Below are positions 30,900 through 37,492 of a stretch of 64,000 nucleotides of DNA, in pieces; within the stretch, counting starts at the first letter, position 1, and every line of letters begins with the position of its first letter. The DNA is taken from contig NZ_NGLE02000001.1 of NCBI RefSeq assembly GCF_002140715.2, positions 476,001 to 540,000 of the forward strand, given 5' to 3'. A program made the position numbers and the translations under genes. This DNA comes from Enterococcus sp. 4G2_DIV0659. Its GTDB lineage: Bacteria; Bacillota; Bacilli; Lactobacillales; Enterococcaceae. The notes under the pieces are model-generated. The model made no database searches, had not been told where the DNA came from, and was given only the letters and a program-made list of their open reading frames with translations.

Positions 30900-31256
30900 T
30901 TAAGCTAGTTCTACATTCTTTTGAATAACAATGATATCTTTTCTTGGTGCGCTAAACGAATACCCCTCTTGCTGCATTTGATTCTTGACCCCAATCTGTA
31001 TATCTACAGCTTCTCTTGTTGTATTCAAAAGTTTTTTAATGACAAAATCAACTTCATGCTTTGTAATTTTCTTTTTCGTATTGATCATGATTATATCCAC
31101 TTTATCAAACGCATCCGCATAAACAATCTGTGTGCGATCTAATGCGTATAATTTAAAGAACTTAATGGCTTTTGTACCAAAAACAAATTTTGTAATATTT
31201 GGGTAAAAATATTCTAAATCTAAATTTTTATTGATCGGTGTTTCAATTAATTTCAT
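30900..31256 (-). CDS. Small cytosolic protein, DUF1827-like
   Basis: A 118-residue mixed alpha/beta protein, M-K-L-I-E-T-P-I-N at the start and a hydrophobic I-I-V-I-Q-K strand near the end, without membrane segments or catalytic motifs that I recognise. It resembles the Lactobacillales family DUF1827 in size and opening residues. The function is unknown. It is divergent from the MerR regulator at 31437. Confidence 0.6.
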   Translation of the reverse strand: MKLIETPINKNLDLEYFYPNITKFVFGTKAIKFFKLYALDRTQIVYADAFDKVDIIMINTKKKITKHEVDFVIKKLLNTTREAVDIQIGVKNQMQQEGYSFSAPRKDIIVIQKNVELA

Positions 31257-31384
31257 CTTTTTAACCCCTATCTATCTGTATTCTGACTACTTCATCTCAT
31301 CTAAATTTTACCTCTTCTTTACTTATTTGTAAATTAAAGATTCTTTTCACTTATGTATAAAAATGTGGTACTCTAAAAAAACAC

Positions 31385-31415
31385 TTGACCTTTACGTTAG
31401 GTAAAGGTTTATGCT
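31385..31415 (+). promoter_or_regulatory. MerR-type promoter and operator
   Basis: -35 TTGACC and -10 TATGCT are separated by 19 bases, the over-long spacing typical of MerR-controlled promoters. The spacer contains the inverted repeat CCTTTAC-GTTAG-GTAAAGG, extended by one further pair (A/T). It lies directly before the MerR/TipAS gene, so autoregulation by DNA distortion is the natural reading. Confidence 0.8.
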
Positions 31416-31436
31416 TTATATACAGGAGGGAATTTG

Positions 31437-32195
31437 ATGGACTATACAATCAAAAAAGTGGCTGAATTATCCGGTATAAGTACCAGAACATTACGTTATT
31501 ATGATGAGATCGATCTATTGAAGCCGGCACACATCAATTCATCTGGCTACCGAATTTACAGCACAAAAGAGCTCGATCGACTACAGCAAATTCTTTTTTA
31601 TCGTTCTTTAGATATGAAATTAGACGACATTCAAAAACTTTTATCCACACCTGATTTTGATCCCCAGCATGCATTACAGGCTCATTATCAGCAACTTTTA
31701 AAGAAACGACAACAGATCGATCAGCTGATCCTGACTGTAGAAAAAACTTTACGTTATCAAAAAGGAGAGATTAAAATGACGGACACAGAAAAATTTATTG
31801 GTTTTAAACAAGCCAAACTGAAGCAAAATGAAGAACGTTATGGAAAAGAAATTCGAGAAAAGTATGGAGAAGAACAAGTGGCCTCCTCTAATAAACAATT
31901 TTTAAATCTAAGCGAAACTGACTTTGCCAACATGGAAACCGCGGAAAACGAAATGTTTGAAGTGTTAAAAATTGTAATGGCAACAGCGGATTTTAAATCT
32001 AGCGAGGCAAAAAAAGTATTTGATATACACAAAGAATGGCTTTCTTATACTTCACCTAGTTATTCCCCCGAAATGCATCGTGGCCTTGGTCAAATGTATG
32101 TGGGAGATGCACGTTTTGCAGCATATTATAATGACCGCGCAGGTATCGGTGCTGCTGAAGCATTAAATCAAGTGATTCAGCAATTTGCCAAATAA
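31437..32195 (+). CDS. MerR-family regulator with TipAS ligand domain
   Basis: 252 residues. The N-terminal winged helix has V-A-E-L-S-G-I-S-T-R-T-L-R-Y-Y-D-E-I and G-Y-R-I-Y-S. A dimerisation coiled coil (about residues 75-110) is followed by a TipAS domain (about 125-250), the antibiotic-binding fold of TipA, Mta and SkgA, with G-D-A-R-F-A-A-Y-Y near the end. Such proteins sense drugs and activate efflux or their own gene. AGGAGGG stands six bases before the ATG. An internal M-T-D-T-E-K behind AAAGGAGAG near codon 113 could, as in TipA, give a separate short ligand-domain protein. No target gene is adjacent. Confidence 0.85.
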   Translation: MDYTIKKVAELSGISTRTLRYYDEIDLLKPAHINSSGYRIYSTKELDRLQQILFYRSLDMKLDDIQKLLSTPDFDPQHALQAHYQQLLKKRQQIDQLILTVEKTLRYQKGEIKMTDTEKFIGFKQAKLKQNEERYGKEIREKYGEEQVASSNKQFLNLSETDFANMETAENEMFEVLKIVMATADFKSSEAKKVFDIHKEWLSYTSPSYSPEMHRGLGQMYVGDARFAAYYNDRAGIGAAEALNQVIQQFAK

Positions 32196-32637
32196 TTGGG
32201 GTAGAGTTTTAGAAGACTATAAAACGAGTGAGATAATAGATTGTACAATAACATTTGATTAGTGCGTTTCTTTGCTAACGGCTTTGATTTGCTCAGTTTG
32301 AGTTTTAACTTCACCAATCATCATTTTGACCAAGGGATATATTCAAAAAAAATACATTCTTCTTGTCGATAAAAATAAGCAATTACTCGTTCATTATGTT
32401 GTCATTGATTTTCATATAATTGGTCTCAAACGCCCTTTGGATATTTGCATATCACGGTTTAAAAGTTGTTGAATAGTTGAGGAAAATTTTTTTATTTTTT
32501 TCAACTTTACCTTTCTCTATATCTTACTAAAAAAACAAATAAATAATATTTAATTTAACACTCAATTGCATATTGATTTGTATAGTAAAAATGCATATTT
32601 GAAAGATTCTCATTTCCATGATTTTTTCAAAATAAAG
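32196..32637. other. Gene-free stretch with a possible decayed minus-strand gene
   Basis: About 440 bases with no intact gene. On the minus strand, between about 32280 and 32395, two short adjoining frames look protein-like (E-R-V-I-A-Y-F-Y-R-Q-E-E-C-I-F-F-E-Y-I and, in another phase, M-M-I-G-E-V-K-T-Q-T-E-Q-I-K-A-V). They are broken by stops and a frameshift. This could be a gene remnant, but the family is not recognised. The rest is AT-rich without visible signals. Confidence 0.3.
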
Positions 32638-32670
32638 ACGGTGAGACAGCCATTACGCTTGTCTCACCGT
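32638..32670. terminator. Terminator of the two-gene unit 32724-33513
   Basis: The perfect 11-base arms ACGGTGAGACA and TGTCTCACCGT flank an 11-base loop. On the minus strand TCTTTATTTT follows. Confidence 0.7.
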
Positions 32671-32723
32671 TGATTTGCATATTCAAAAAGAGTAAAGATT
32701 TTTTATGAACATTAATGTTAAGC

Positions 32724-33044
32724 CTATCGATTGCCTAACATTTTCCAAACTAAATCTGAAAGAAAAGTGCTTGCAAAATTACTAAACACATCTGATGTAA
32801 ATTCTGGCAAATATTTTTTCAATAACTCTGTTACTCTACTCTGATTTTTTGAAGACGTCTCAACTAATAATTCTGTGCAGGCTTGAAATTCTTGACTATC
32901 TTGAGGTAATTTAGTTAGCGTTGCTTTTATTTCTGTGTAAAACTTATCCCAATCTATTGAGTCATCGGCTGATAAATAGCTAACTCTGTTATTGCTACCA
33001 AATATGAATGGGGAATTATTAAAATGATTGTTTTTAATTTCCAT
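32724..33044 (-). CDS. Small soluble protein with NSPxxFGxNN motif (unknown function)
   Basis: 106 residues, not recognised as a known family. Residues 4-22 hold N-N-H-F-N-N-S-P-F-I-F-G-S-N-N-R-V, a motif that recurs at the C-terminus of the preceding protein. The remainder is predicted helical, with D-W-D-K-F-Y-T-E-I-K-A-T-L near residue 32 and a hydrophobic C-terminal helix (F-A-S-T-F-L-S-D-L-V-W). Its ATG lies inside the end of the upstream gene (11-base overlap) behind GGAG six bases away, so the two are translated together. The small size, coupling and shared motif suggest a two-component effector or sensor module; this is inference. Confidence 0.7.
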   Translation of the reverse strand: MEIKNNHFNNSPFIFGSNNRVSYLSADDSIDWDKFYTEIKATLTKLPQDSQEFQACTELLVETSSKNQSRVTELLKKYLPEFTSDVFSNFASTFLSDLVWKMLGNR

Positions 33045-33513
33045 ACTCTACTCCGTTATTATTGCCGAACATAATTGGACTATTCGAGATATCACACTGA
33101 TCCATATTAATCACTATACGTTCACTATTACTATTGTTGATACAATATTCAATAACTTCTCTTATATAGTCGGCAAATTTCGAATCTACACAAGCGATGA
33201 TATATCTATTACCAGAATTCAAATGAATATACATGTCTTCTCCTCTGCTATCATTCGATTTTTTTATTTGATAGATAATTGCACCTGAAACTACTAGTCC
33301 TAAAATACTAAATATTGTGAAACTTTTTATAAGAAATAGGAATATGATAAACGCTATAACTGGCTTAGTCATACTTTTACTTGGGGGTGTGTGAAGAGAG
33401 ATTTGTGCAATACTACTGATTTGCAATGTCGTTCGATTAAATTGAATTGAGTTTTTTTCAATTAAAATCTCCCTTGTTTCAATTCTTTGATTATTTAAGT
33501 CATTATTTTCCAT
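33034..33513 (-). CDS. DUF6232-like membrane protein with C-terminal NSPxxFGNNN motif
   Basis: 159 residues. An N-terminal beta-rich segment (I-E-K-N-S-I-Q-F-N-R-T-T-L-Q-I-S-S-I) is followed by two transmembrane helices (about residues 49-62 and 64-81). A second small domain contains Y-I-H-L-N-S-G-N-R-Y-I-I and Y-I-R-E-V-I-E-Y-C-I, the layout of the uncharacterised DUF6232 family. The last 20 residues carry I-S-N-S-P-I-M-F-G-N-N-N-G-V, echoed in the downstream protein. A promoter (TTACAT, 16, TATACT) precedes it, while the AGGAG site is 13 bases from the ATG. The function is unknown; related membrane/soluble pairs are found in conflict and signalling loci, which is only a hint. Confidence 0.7.
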   Translation of the reverse strand: MENNDLNNQRIETREILIEKNSIQFNRTTLQISSIAQISLHTPPSKSMTKPVIAFIIFLFLIKSFTIFSILGLVVSGAIIYQIKKSNDSRGEDMYIHLNSGNRYIIACVDSKFADYIREVIEYCINNSNSERIVINMDQCDISNSPIMFGNNNGVEYGN

Positions 33514-33556
33514 ATTTGTTTAAACTCTCCTTTTATACATTAATCACAACCCATAG

Positions 33557-33584
33557 AGTATAACTTATTTCATCCCATATGTAA
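33557..33584 (-). promoter_or_regulatory. Promoter of the DUF6232-like gene pair
   Basis: On the minus strand: -35 TTACAT, 16-base spacer, -10 TATACT. Confidence 0.55.
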
Positions 33585-33737
33585 GTAAATAATTAACTAA
33601 ATAAAAGATAATAATTAAAAAAGTGAATTTTCAACTTTATTAATTTAGTTAAATAAGAAATTTTCTCTGTTATTTTTTCTTATATATAAGGGAGCAGTTT
33701 TTCGTGTTATTTAATGAGGTTTACGAGGAAAATTAGG

Positions 33738-33767
33738 TTGCGTGTTCGCATTCTTTTCGTATATACT
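33738..33767 (+). promoter_or_regulatory. Promoter of the structured RNA locus
   Basis: -35 TTGCGT, 18-base spacer, -10 TATACT. Transcription is expected to start near 33774, about 35 bases before the first structured unit. Confidence 0.6.
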
Positions 33768-33773
33768 GAAAGA

Positions 33774-34047
33774 GTAGGATAGAAAATTAAAAACAGAATA
33801 TATAATTAAATTGGCACTTCAAAATTTGGCGACAACCAAATATTTGAAGCTTTGTAAAGACAGCATCAACTGCCCAAGCAAGTTGCCAATAGTACTAGCA
33901 ACATGTACTAGCTTCTTTTCATGTACCTGAATTTTCCCATTTTTGTGGGTTTCTTAACTTTTGGGTAGTTTTAAAAGAAGTGGTAGGTGATTTTTAGAGA
34001 CTATTGTTGACGATATTGGGAAGTTTCCCAGTATCGTTTTTTCTATT
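33774..34047 (+). ncRNA. Structured RNA unit 1 (unrecognised family) ending in a terminator
   Basis: Predicted helices: closing stem P1 ATTGGCA 33810-33816 with TGCCAAT 33884-33890; P2 CTTCAAA 33817-33823 with TTTGAAG 33843-33849; P3 TTTGG with CCAAA around the loop CGACAA (33830-33835); a short CTT(T)G/CAAG stem (33850-33882) displaying AGACAGCATCAACT; P5 TAGTAC with GTACTA (33890-33910); P6 CTTCTTTT 33912-33919 with AAAAGAAG 33973-33980. A 12-base-pair terminator with six T follows at 34011-34043. The same order occurs in unit 2 with compensating base changes. It could be an sRNA or a riboswitch-like attenuator; it matches no RNA family that I know. Confidence 0.65.
34011..34043 (+). terminator. 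Terminator of RNA unit 1
   Basis: CGATATTGGGAA pairs with TTCCCAGTATCG (one G-U), followed by TTTTTT. Confidence 0.85.
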
Positions 34048-34057
34048 CTACAAATTC

Positions 34058-34076
34058 AAGTAAAGGAGGTTTACTT
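34058..34076 (+). repeat. Hairpin presenting GGAGG between the RNA units
   Basis: AAGTAAA and TTTACTT are perfect arms around a loop consisting exactly of GGAGG. No start codon follows at a useful distance, so it is not a normal ribosome binding site. Confidence 0.6.
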
Positions 34077-34094
34077 CAAATTAAAACAAAAAAA

Positions 34095-34333
34095 GGCACT
34101 TTATCACTTGGCGACAACCAACTGATAAAGCCTTGCATAGACAGCATCAACTATCTATACAAGTTGCCAATTGCTAGCACAAAGTCCTAGCATTCTTTAT
34201 TGTACCTAATTTTACTGGAATTTTCTAGTCCATTTTGTTAAAATCATGTACTTTATAAAGTCTGCACACTTTTTCTAGATAATTGATGGCGGTATTGGTA
34301 GTCCCTGAAAAATCCAATAGCGTTTTTTTGTTT
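34095..34333 (+). ncRNA. Structured RNA unit 2, diverged tandem copy of unit 1
   Basis: Same plan as unit 1: P1 GGCA 34095-34098 with TGCC 34165-34168; P2 TTTATCA 34100-34106 with TGATAAA 34123-34129; P3 TTGG with CCAA around CGACAA (34112-34117); P4 CTTG 34132-34135 with CAAG 34160-34163, extended by ATAGA/TCTAT; loop AGACAGCATCAACT; P5 TGCTAG with CTAGCA (34172-34192); P6 CTTTAT 34195-34200 with ATAAAG 34255-34260. A terminator lies at 34290-34329. P2 and P5 differ from unit 1 on both sides in a pairing-preserving way, strong evidence for a functional RNA structure. I see no promoter of its own. Confidence 0.65.
34290..34329 (+). terminator. Terminator of RNA unit 2
   Basis: CGGTATTGG pairs with CCAATAGCG (one mismatch), then seven T. 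Confidence 0.75.
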
Positions 34334-34366
34334 TATTCTAAAAAGAAAGCGATAGAAATCTACCGG

Positions 34367-34390
34367 CTTGCACTATACAAGTCATTGCTA
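34367..34390 (+). repeat. Vestigial third copy of the RNA element
   Basis: CTTGCAC-TATACAAGT-CATTGCTA aligns with the P4-P5 part of unit 2 (CTTGCA ... TATACAAGT ... ATTGCTA), lacking the intervening conserved loop. Confidence 0.4.
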
Positions 34391-34431
34391 CCGCCAGTTA
34401 AAAAAGTTGCCTAAGTCAATGCGTACATTCG

Positions 34432-34461
34432 GAAGCGCTGAAGCACGAAATTCAGCGCTTC
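34432..34461 (+). repeat. Perfect hairpin before the gene at 34482
   Basis: GAAGCGCTGA and TCAGCGCTTC flank a 10-base loop, and seven A plus the ribosome binding site follow. It is not a plus-strand terminator. It could shield the 5' end or act as a minus-strand terminator. Confidence 0.6.
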
Positions 34462-34481
34462 AAAAAAAGGAGAGAACCATT

Positions 34482-34790
34482 ATGAAAAAAGAGCTACATA
34501 ACCTAAAAGCAATCCCCTATCAAGATATCACCGATTTACAAGGTTTATTGGATCGTCTAGATTCTTGGCAAGAACCACTTGCCGTATTAGATCATTTCTT
34601 CCAATTCCGCACAGGTCCGATCAACAAGAAAAAAGTCATTAAAGAATACTACGCATGCGGTCATTTGTTCCACGCTTTTTTTACAGAATTTATTCGTTTA
34701 ATGGAAGCGGAACAAGTCAAAATTGAAAAGCTAGATCGTGAAAGAAAAGTAACAACTCATTTTATTAAGCAGTGTAAAAAGAACGAGTAA
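34482..34790 (+). CDS. Unrecognised 102-residue protein downstream of the tandem RNA units
   Basis: Starts M-K-K-E-L-H-N-L-K-A-I-P-Y-Q-D-I, with AAGGAGAG seven bases before the ATG. It is predicted mostly helical with no membrane segment or signal peptide. The central part has F-F-Q-F-R-T-G-P-I-N-K-K-K-V-I-K-E-Y-Y-A-C-G-H-L-F, and the tail is basic. One C-G-H and an H-x-F-F context are seen, but no known catalytic pattern. No promoter was found after 34330, so it may depend on read-through of the RNA units. Convergent with the DUF1398 gene. I do not know the function. Confidence 0.65.
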   Translation: MKKELHNLKAIPYQDITDLQGLLDRLDSWQEPLAVLDHFFQFRTGPINKKKVIKEYYACGHLFHAFFTEFIRLMEAEQVKIEKLDRERKVTTHFIKQCKKNE

Positions 34791-34828
34791 CGTTCAATTA
34801 ACCTTAATTATTCTGTTGCTATAAAAAT

Positions 34829-34863
34829 AGTGATGAGAAATTCTAGTTTCATTTCTCATCACT
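34829..34863. terminator. Bidirectional terminator
   Basis: AGTGATGAGAAAT pairs with ATTTCTCATCACT, with ATTTTTATAG on the minus strand exit. It lies between the convergent genes. Confidence 0.75.
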
Positions 34864-34930
34864 ACTAAATTTAATAGTTTTAGTGAACTAATTGCCATTC
34901 CACTAATCCGAAAGTTACACTAATTGATGT

Positions 34931-35326
34931 TTAAACTTCTGGAATTGGTTCACTTAACAGAATTTCCCCACTTTGACCAAAATACTCCACCTGCATAGCA
35001 AGCAAATCTGTTCGCCAATAAGTTACTCCAGCGGCTCCAGCAAGCTCTGTAAATGTTTCAAATGTGATGTCTCCAGCTTGTGCTTTTAAAACTGCATTTT
35101 TTATTTCTGTAGAAGATTCTTTGACAGCAACAGTTTTAGGTTTGCCATTCAGTTGGATTTCAATGTATGATGCCTCATCGTAGTAGCGATACACACCAGC
35201 TTCTACTAAATAATCATATTTTTCAATGCCGATCTTTTTCAACTCGCGGATTAGCTCGGAAAATCCACCAGCATTTTTTTCACTATTGATGATTTCTTCG
35301 ATTGCTTTTAAATCAAGGCTCATCAT
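34931..35326 (-). CDS. DUF1398 (YbcV-like) protein
   Basis: A 131-residue cytosolic protein. The pattern G-V-Y-R-Y-Y-D near residue 46, A-V-K-E-S-S, Q-A-G-D-I-T-F-E-T-F, and A-G-V-T-Y-W-R-T-D matches the DUF1398 family (E. coli YbcV). The activity is unknown. Two adjacent ATG codons follow AGGAGTGAAT; the first is reported, the second is equally possible. Confidence 0.8.
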   Translation of the reverse strand: MMSLDLKAIEEIINSEKNAGGFSELIRELKKIGIEKYDYLVEAGVYRYYDEASYIEIQLNGKPKTVAVKESSTEIKNAVLKAQAGDITFETFTELAGAAGVTYWRTDLLAMQVEYFGQSGEILLSEPIPEV

Positions 35327-35354
35327 ATTCACTCCTATTAAATAGTATAAAAAT

Positions 35355-35393
35355 AGATCTAGGTTAAAACCGATTAAGCTTCAACCTAAATCT
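35355..35393 (-). terminator. Terminator after trxB
   Basis: AGATTTAGGTT pairs with AACCTAGATCT (one mismatch), followed by ATTTTTAT on the minus strand. Confidence 0.7.
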
Positions 35394-35424
35394 TGGTCAA
35401 TCAATGCTTTAACAAAATGATTGA

Positions 35425-36357
35425 TTATTTAACTTCTTCAGTTTCTGTCATATCTTCAATATATTTGTAGACTTGTTGACCAGCAATTCCGCCCTCGCCA
35501 ACAGCTGTTGTGATTTGACGTAATGTTTTTTCGCGAACATCGCCAATAGCAAATACACCTGACATACTTGTTTTCATGTCTTGGTCTGTTTCGATCCAGC
35601 CTTCAGCATTTGTCAAGCCAGCTTTTTTGAACGGTTCAGTCAATGGATCCAGTCCAACGTAGATAAAGATTCCGTCAGCTTCTATTTCTTTGACTTCATC
35701 CGTTAATACATTTCTTAAATGGCCACCTGTAACGACCATATCATTGCCAAGGATTTCTTCTAACACTGTATTCCATTCAAAAGAGATTTTTTCGTTGGCA
35801 AACGCACGATCTTGAATAATTTTTTGTGCACGCAATTCATCACGACGATGAACGATTACCACTTCTGAAGCAAATTGGGTTAGGTAGATCGCTTCTTCAA
35901 CTGCTGAATCCCCACCGCCAATGACTAAAAGTTTTTTATTACGGAAGAAGGCGCCATCACAAACCGCACAGTAAGAAACACCTCGCCCGGCAAATTCTTC
36001 TTCGCCTTTGACACCTAATTTACGATGCTCACAACCAGTTGCAATAATGACTGTTTTTGCTTGATATGTTTTATCTTCACAGATTACTTCTTTATACGTC
36101 CCCTGATCTTTGATATCCATTACAATACCGTACGCATTTTCCGTGCCAAATTTTTCAACACTTTCGTACATTTTATACGCTAATTCAGGCCCCATAATTG
36201 AGTCAAAACCTGGATAATTTTCAACTTCTGCAGTATTGTTCATTTGACCACCAGGTGCGCCGCGTTCAATCATTAATACAGAAAGGTTAGAACGTGAGGC
36301 ATATAAAGCCGCAGTCATTCCTGCAGGTCCAGCACCGATTATAATTACATCATACAT
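35425..36357 (-). CDS. trxB: Thioredoxin reductase
   Basis: An FAD/NADPH disulfide reductase of 310 residues. The FAD motif I-I-G-A-G-P-A-G is at residue 6, the redox C-A-V-C at 130-133, the NADPH motif G-G-G-D-S-A, and the C-terminal A-I-G-D-V-R-E-K-T-L-R-Q-I-T-T-A. The TTG directly after GGAGG cannot be used, so the ATG twelve bases after the site is taken. It keeps thioredoxin reduced in the cytosol. Monocistronic. Confidence 0.96.
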   Translation of the reverse strand: MYDVIIIGAGPAGMTAALYASRSNLSVLMIERGAPGGQMNNTAEVENYPGFDSIMGPELAYKMYESVEKFGTENAYGIVMDIKDQGTYKEVICEDKTYQAKTVIIATGCEHRKLGVKGEEEFAGRGVSYCAVCDGAFFRNKKLLVIGGGDSAVEEAIYLTQFASEVVIVHRRDELRAQKIIQDRAFANEKISFEWNTVLEEILGNDMVVTGGHLRNVLTDEVKEIEADGIFIYVGLDPLTEPFKKAGLTNAEGWIETDQDMKTSMSGVFAIGDVREKTLRQITTAVGEGGIAGQQVYKYIEDMTETEEVK

Positions 36358-36482
36358 ATCTATTTTCAACCTCCGAATTTTTCAAGTACATTTACTTTAC
36401 AACTTAAAAGAAAGCTTGTCTATATTTCTGCCCAAATTTCATTTAAAAAATATTGATTGCTTCCATGGTTAAAAATAAAAAC

Positions 36483-36523
36483 GAGAGTGAACCAAAACGA
36501 ACTATCTGTTCTGGTTCACTCTC
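36483..36523 (-). terminator. Terminator after the pseudoprotease gene
   Basis: The perfect 12-base arms GAGAGTGAACCA and TGGTTCACTCTC, then GTTTTTATTTTT on the minus strand. An extra hairpin (AGTACCGTT / AACGGTACC, 36533-36571) lies just upstream. Confidence 0.75.
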
Positions 36524-36589
36524 TATATAGCGGGTACCGTTTATCACCCACGCATAACTGAACGGTACTTCTTACTATTTGACTCTTAG

Positions 36590-36625
36590 TACTCCTAAAT
36601 ACCATGCAAAGCGGTAGACTCAAGT
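36590..36625 (+). repeat. Left terminal inverted repeat
   Basis: It contains AATACCATGCAAAGCGGTAG followed by ACTCAAG. See the mobile element entry for the comparison. Confidence 0.6.
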
Positions 36626-36703
36626 TTTATTTCTTAACTAATAATGCACTTGTTTTAAAAACTTTTACTTCCCCAAAATTACTTTATGTTTACCAATTAT
36701 TTT

Positions 36704-37432
36704 TTATTTCAGATGTTTTGCAATAAAATCATAGTTACTTTCTGTTAATTTCGCTGCACTTGTTTGAACACCTTTTGAGTATTTTTCAAACGTACGTATT
36801 CCGATTAATCTGCCTCTTTGATCAAAGATTGGTGCACCGTAGTTTCCATCTCTACTGGCTTGGTTAAACCAGAAATTAGAAGCAATATTATAACTAATTG
36901 TTGCTTGACTTTCCCACATTTCACCTTTTTTGTCAGCATCGTAACCTGGCATAGTCACTGTGTTACAAACTAAAATAGCTGGATTTTTTGTAACAGGAAC
37001 AGCTGAAACAACTTCCCCGATATTTTGACCATTTTCATTTGGTTTTACTGTTAAAATAGCCATGTTTCTCCAAGATTCTTCAAACTCTACTGACTCAACT
37101 TGAAATGAACCAAAAGGAGCGTTCTCACCATTTTTACCAGGTGTCACAAAAGACTTATCAAGATTGCCATTGTTCTTTAAATTTTCAACAACGTTGTAAG
37201 AAGTTAAGACTTTATTTTTACCAATAACTGTTCCAGTACCAGTTACACCATTTGCATCAATAAATGCTACACTTTGGAAACGGCCTTTGGTTGTGTCGTT
37301 GATTTTTGTTTTGTTGTCAGTTAGTTTTTCTCTTACTGGGTGAGCCGCTTGTGCTTGTGGAGCCGCTGCAACTGCTGCTGTAGATAATACTGCGCTGCAT
37401 AATAATACTGTTACTAAATTTTGAATTTTCAT
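36704..37432 (-). CDS. Secreted trypsin-fold protein with all three catalytic residues lost
   Basis: 242 residues: a signal peptide (A-A-P-Q-A-Q-A-A cleavage region) and a chymotrypsin-fold domain clearly homologous to the two proteases upstream on the same strand (shared V-I-G-K-N-K, N-G-Q-N-I-G-E-V-V, G-E-x-W-E). Where those have T-A-G-H, D-I-A and G-T-S-G, this protein has T-S-Y-N (Asn80), N-M-A (Asn123) and G-N-Y-G (Tyr198). His, Asp and Ser are therefore all replaced while the frame stays open, so it is a pseudoenzyme rather than a dying gene. It lacks the Fn3 and chitin-binding modules. The start is chosen after AAGGATGATAAAA. The role may be binding or decoy; unknown. Confidence 0.85.
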   Translation of the reverse strand: MKIQNLVTVLLCSAVLSTAAVAAAPQAQAAHPVREKLTDNKTKINDTTKGRFQSVAFIDANGVTGTGTVIGKNKVLTSYNVVENLKNNGNLDKSFVTPGKNGENAPFGSFQVESVEFEESWRNMAILTVKPNENGQNIGEVVSAVPVTKNPAILVCNTVTMPGYDADKKGEMWESQATISYNIASNFWFNQASRDGNYGAPIFDQRGRLIGIRTFEKYSKGVQTSAAKLTESNYDFIAKHLK

Positions 37433-37492
37433 TTTTATCATCCTTCGTTCTCACATTATTTTTGTATACCAAAATGATTTCAATTATTTTTG

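Larger units (their letters stand above)
33514..34481. other. Long non-coding region with tandem structured RNA units
   Basis: Nearly 1 kb without a protein gene. From left to right: the minus-strand promoter of the membrane protein gene, a plus-strand promoter (33738-33767), RNA unit 1 with terminator, a GGAGG-loop hairpin, RNA unit 2 with terminator, a vestigial third copy, a perfect 10-base hairpin, and the ribosome binding site of the gene at 34482. Each is listed separately. Confidence 0.8.

Noticed and set aside
32638..32670. CRISPR repeat remnant (GTGAGAC and GTCTCAC present)
   Set aside because: The similarity is limited to seven bases and is explained by the perfect terminator hairpin.
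33774..34333. Retron or type III toxin-antitoxin RNA
   Set aside because: No reverse transcriptase is encoded nearby, and the units are not short tandem pseudoknot repeats next to a ToxN-like gene.
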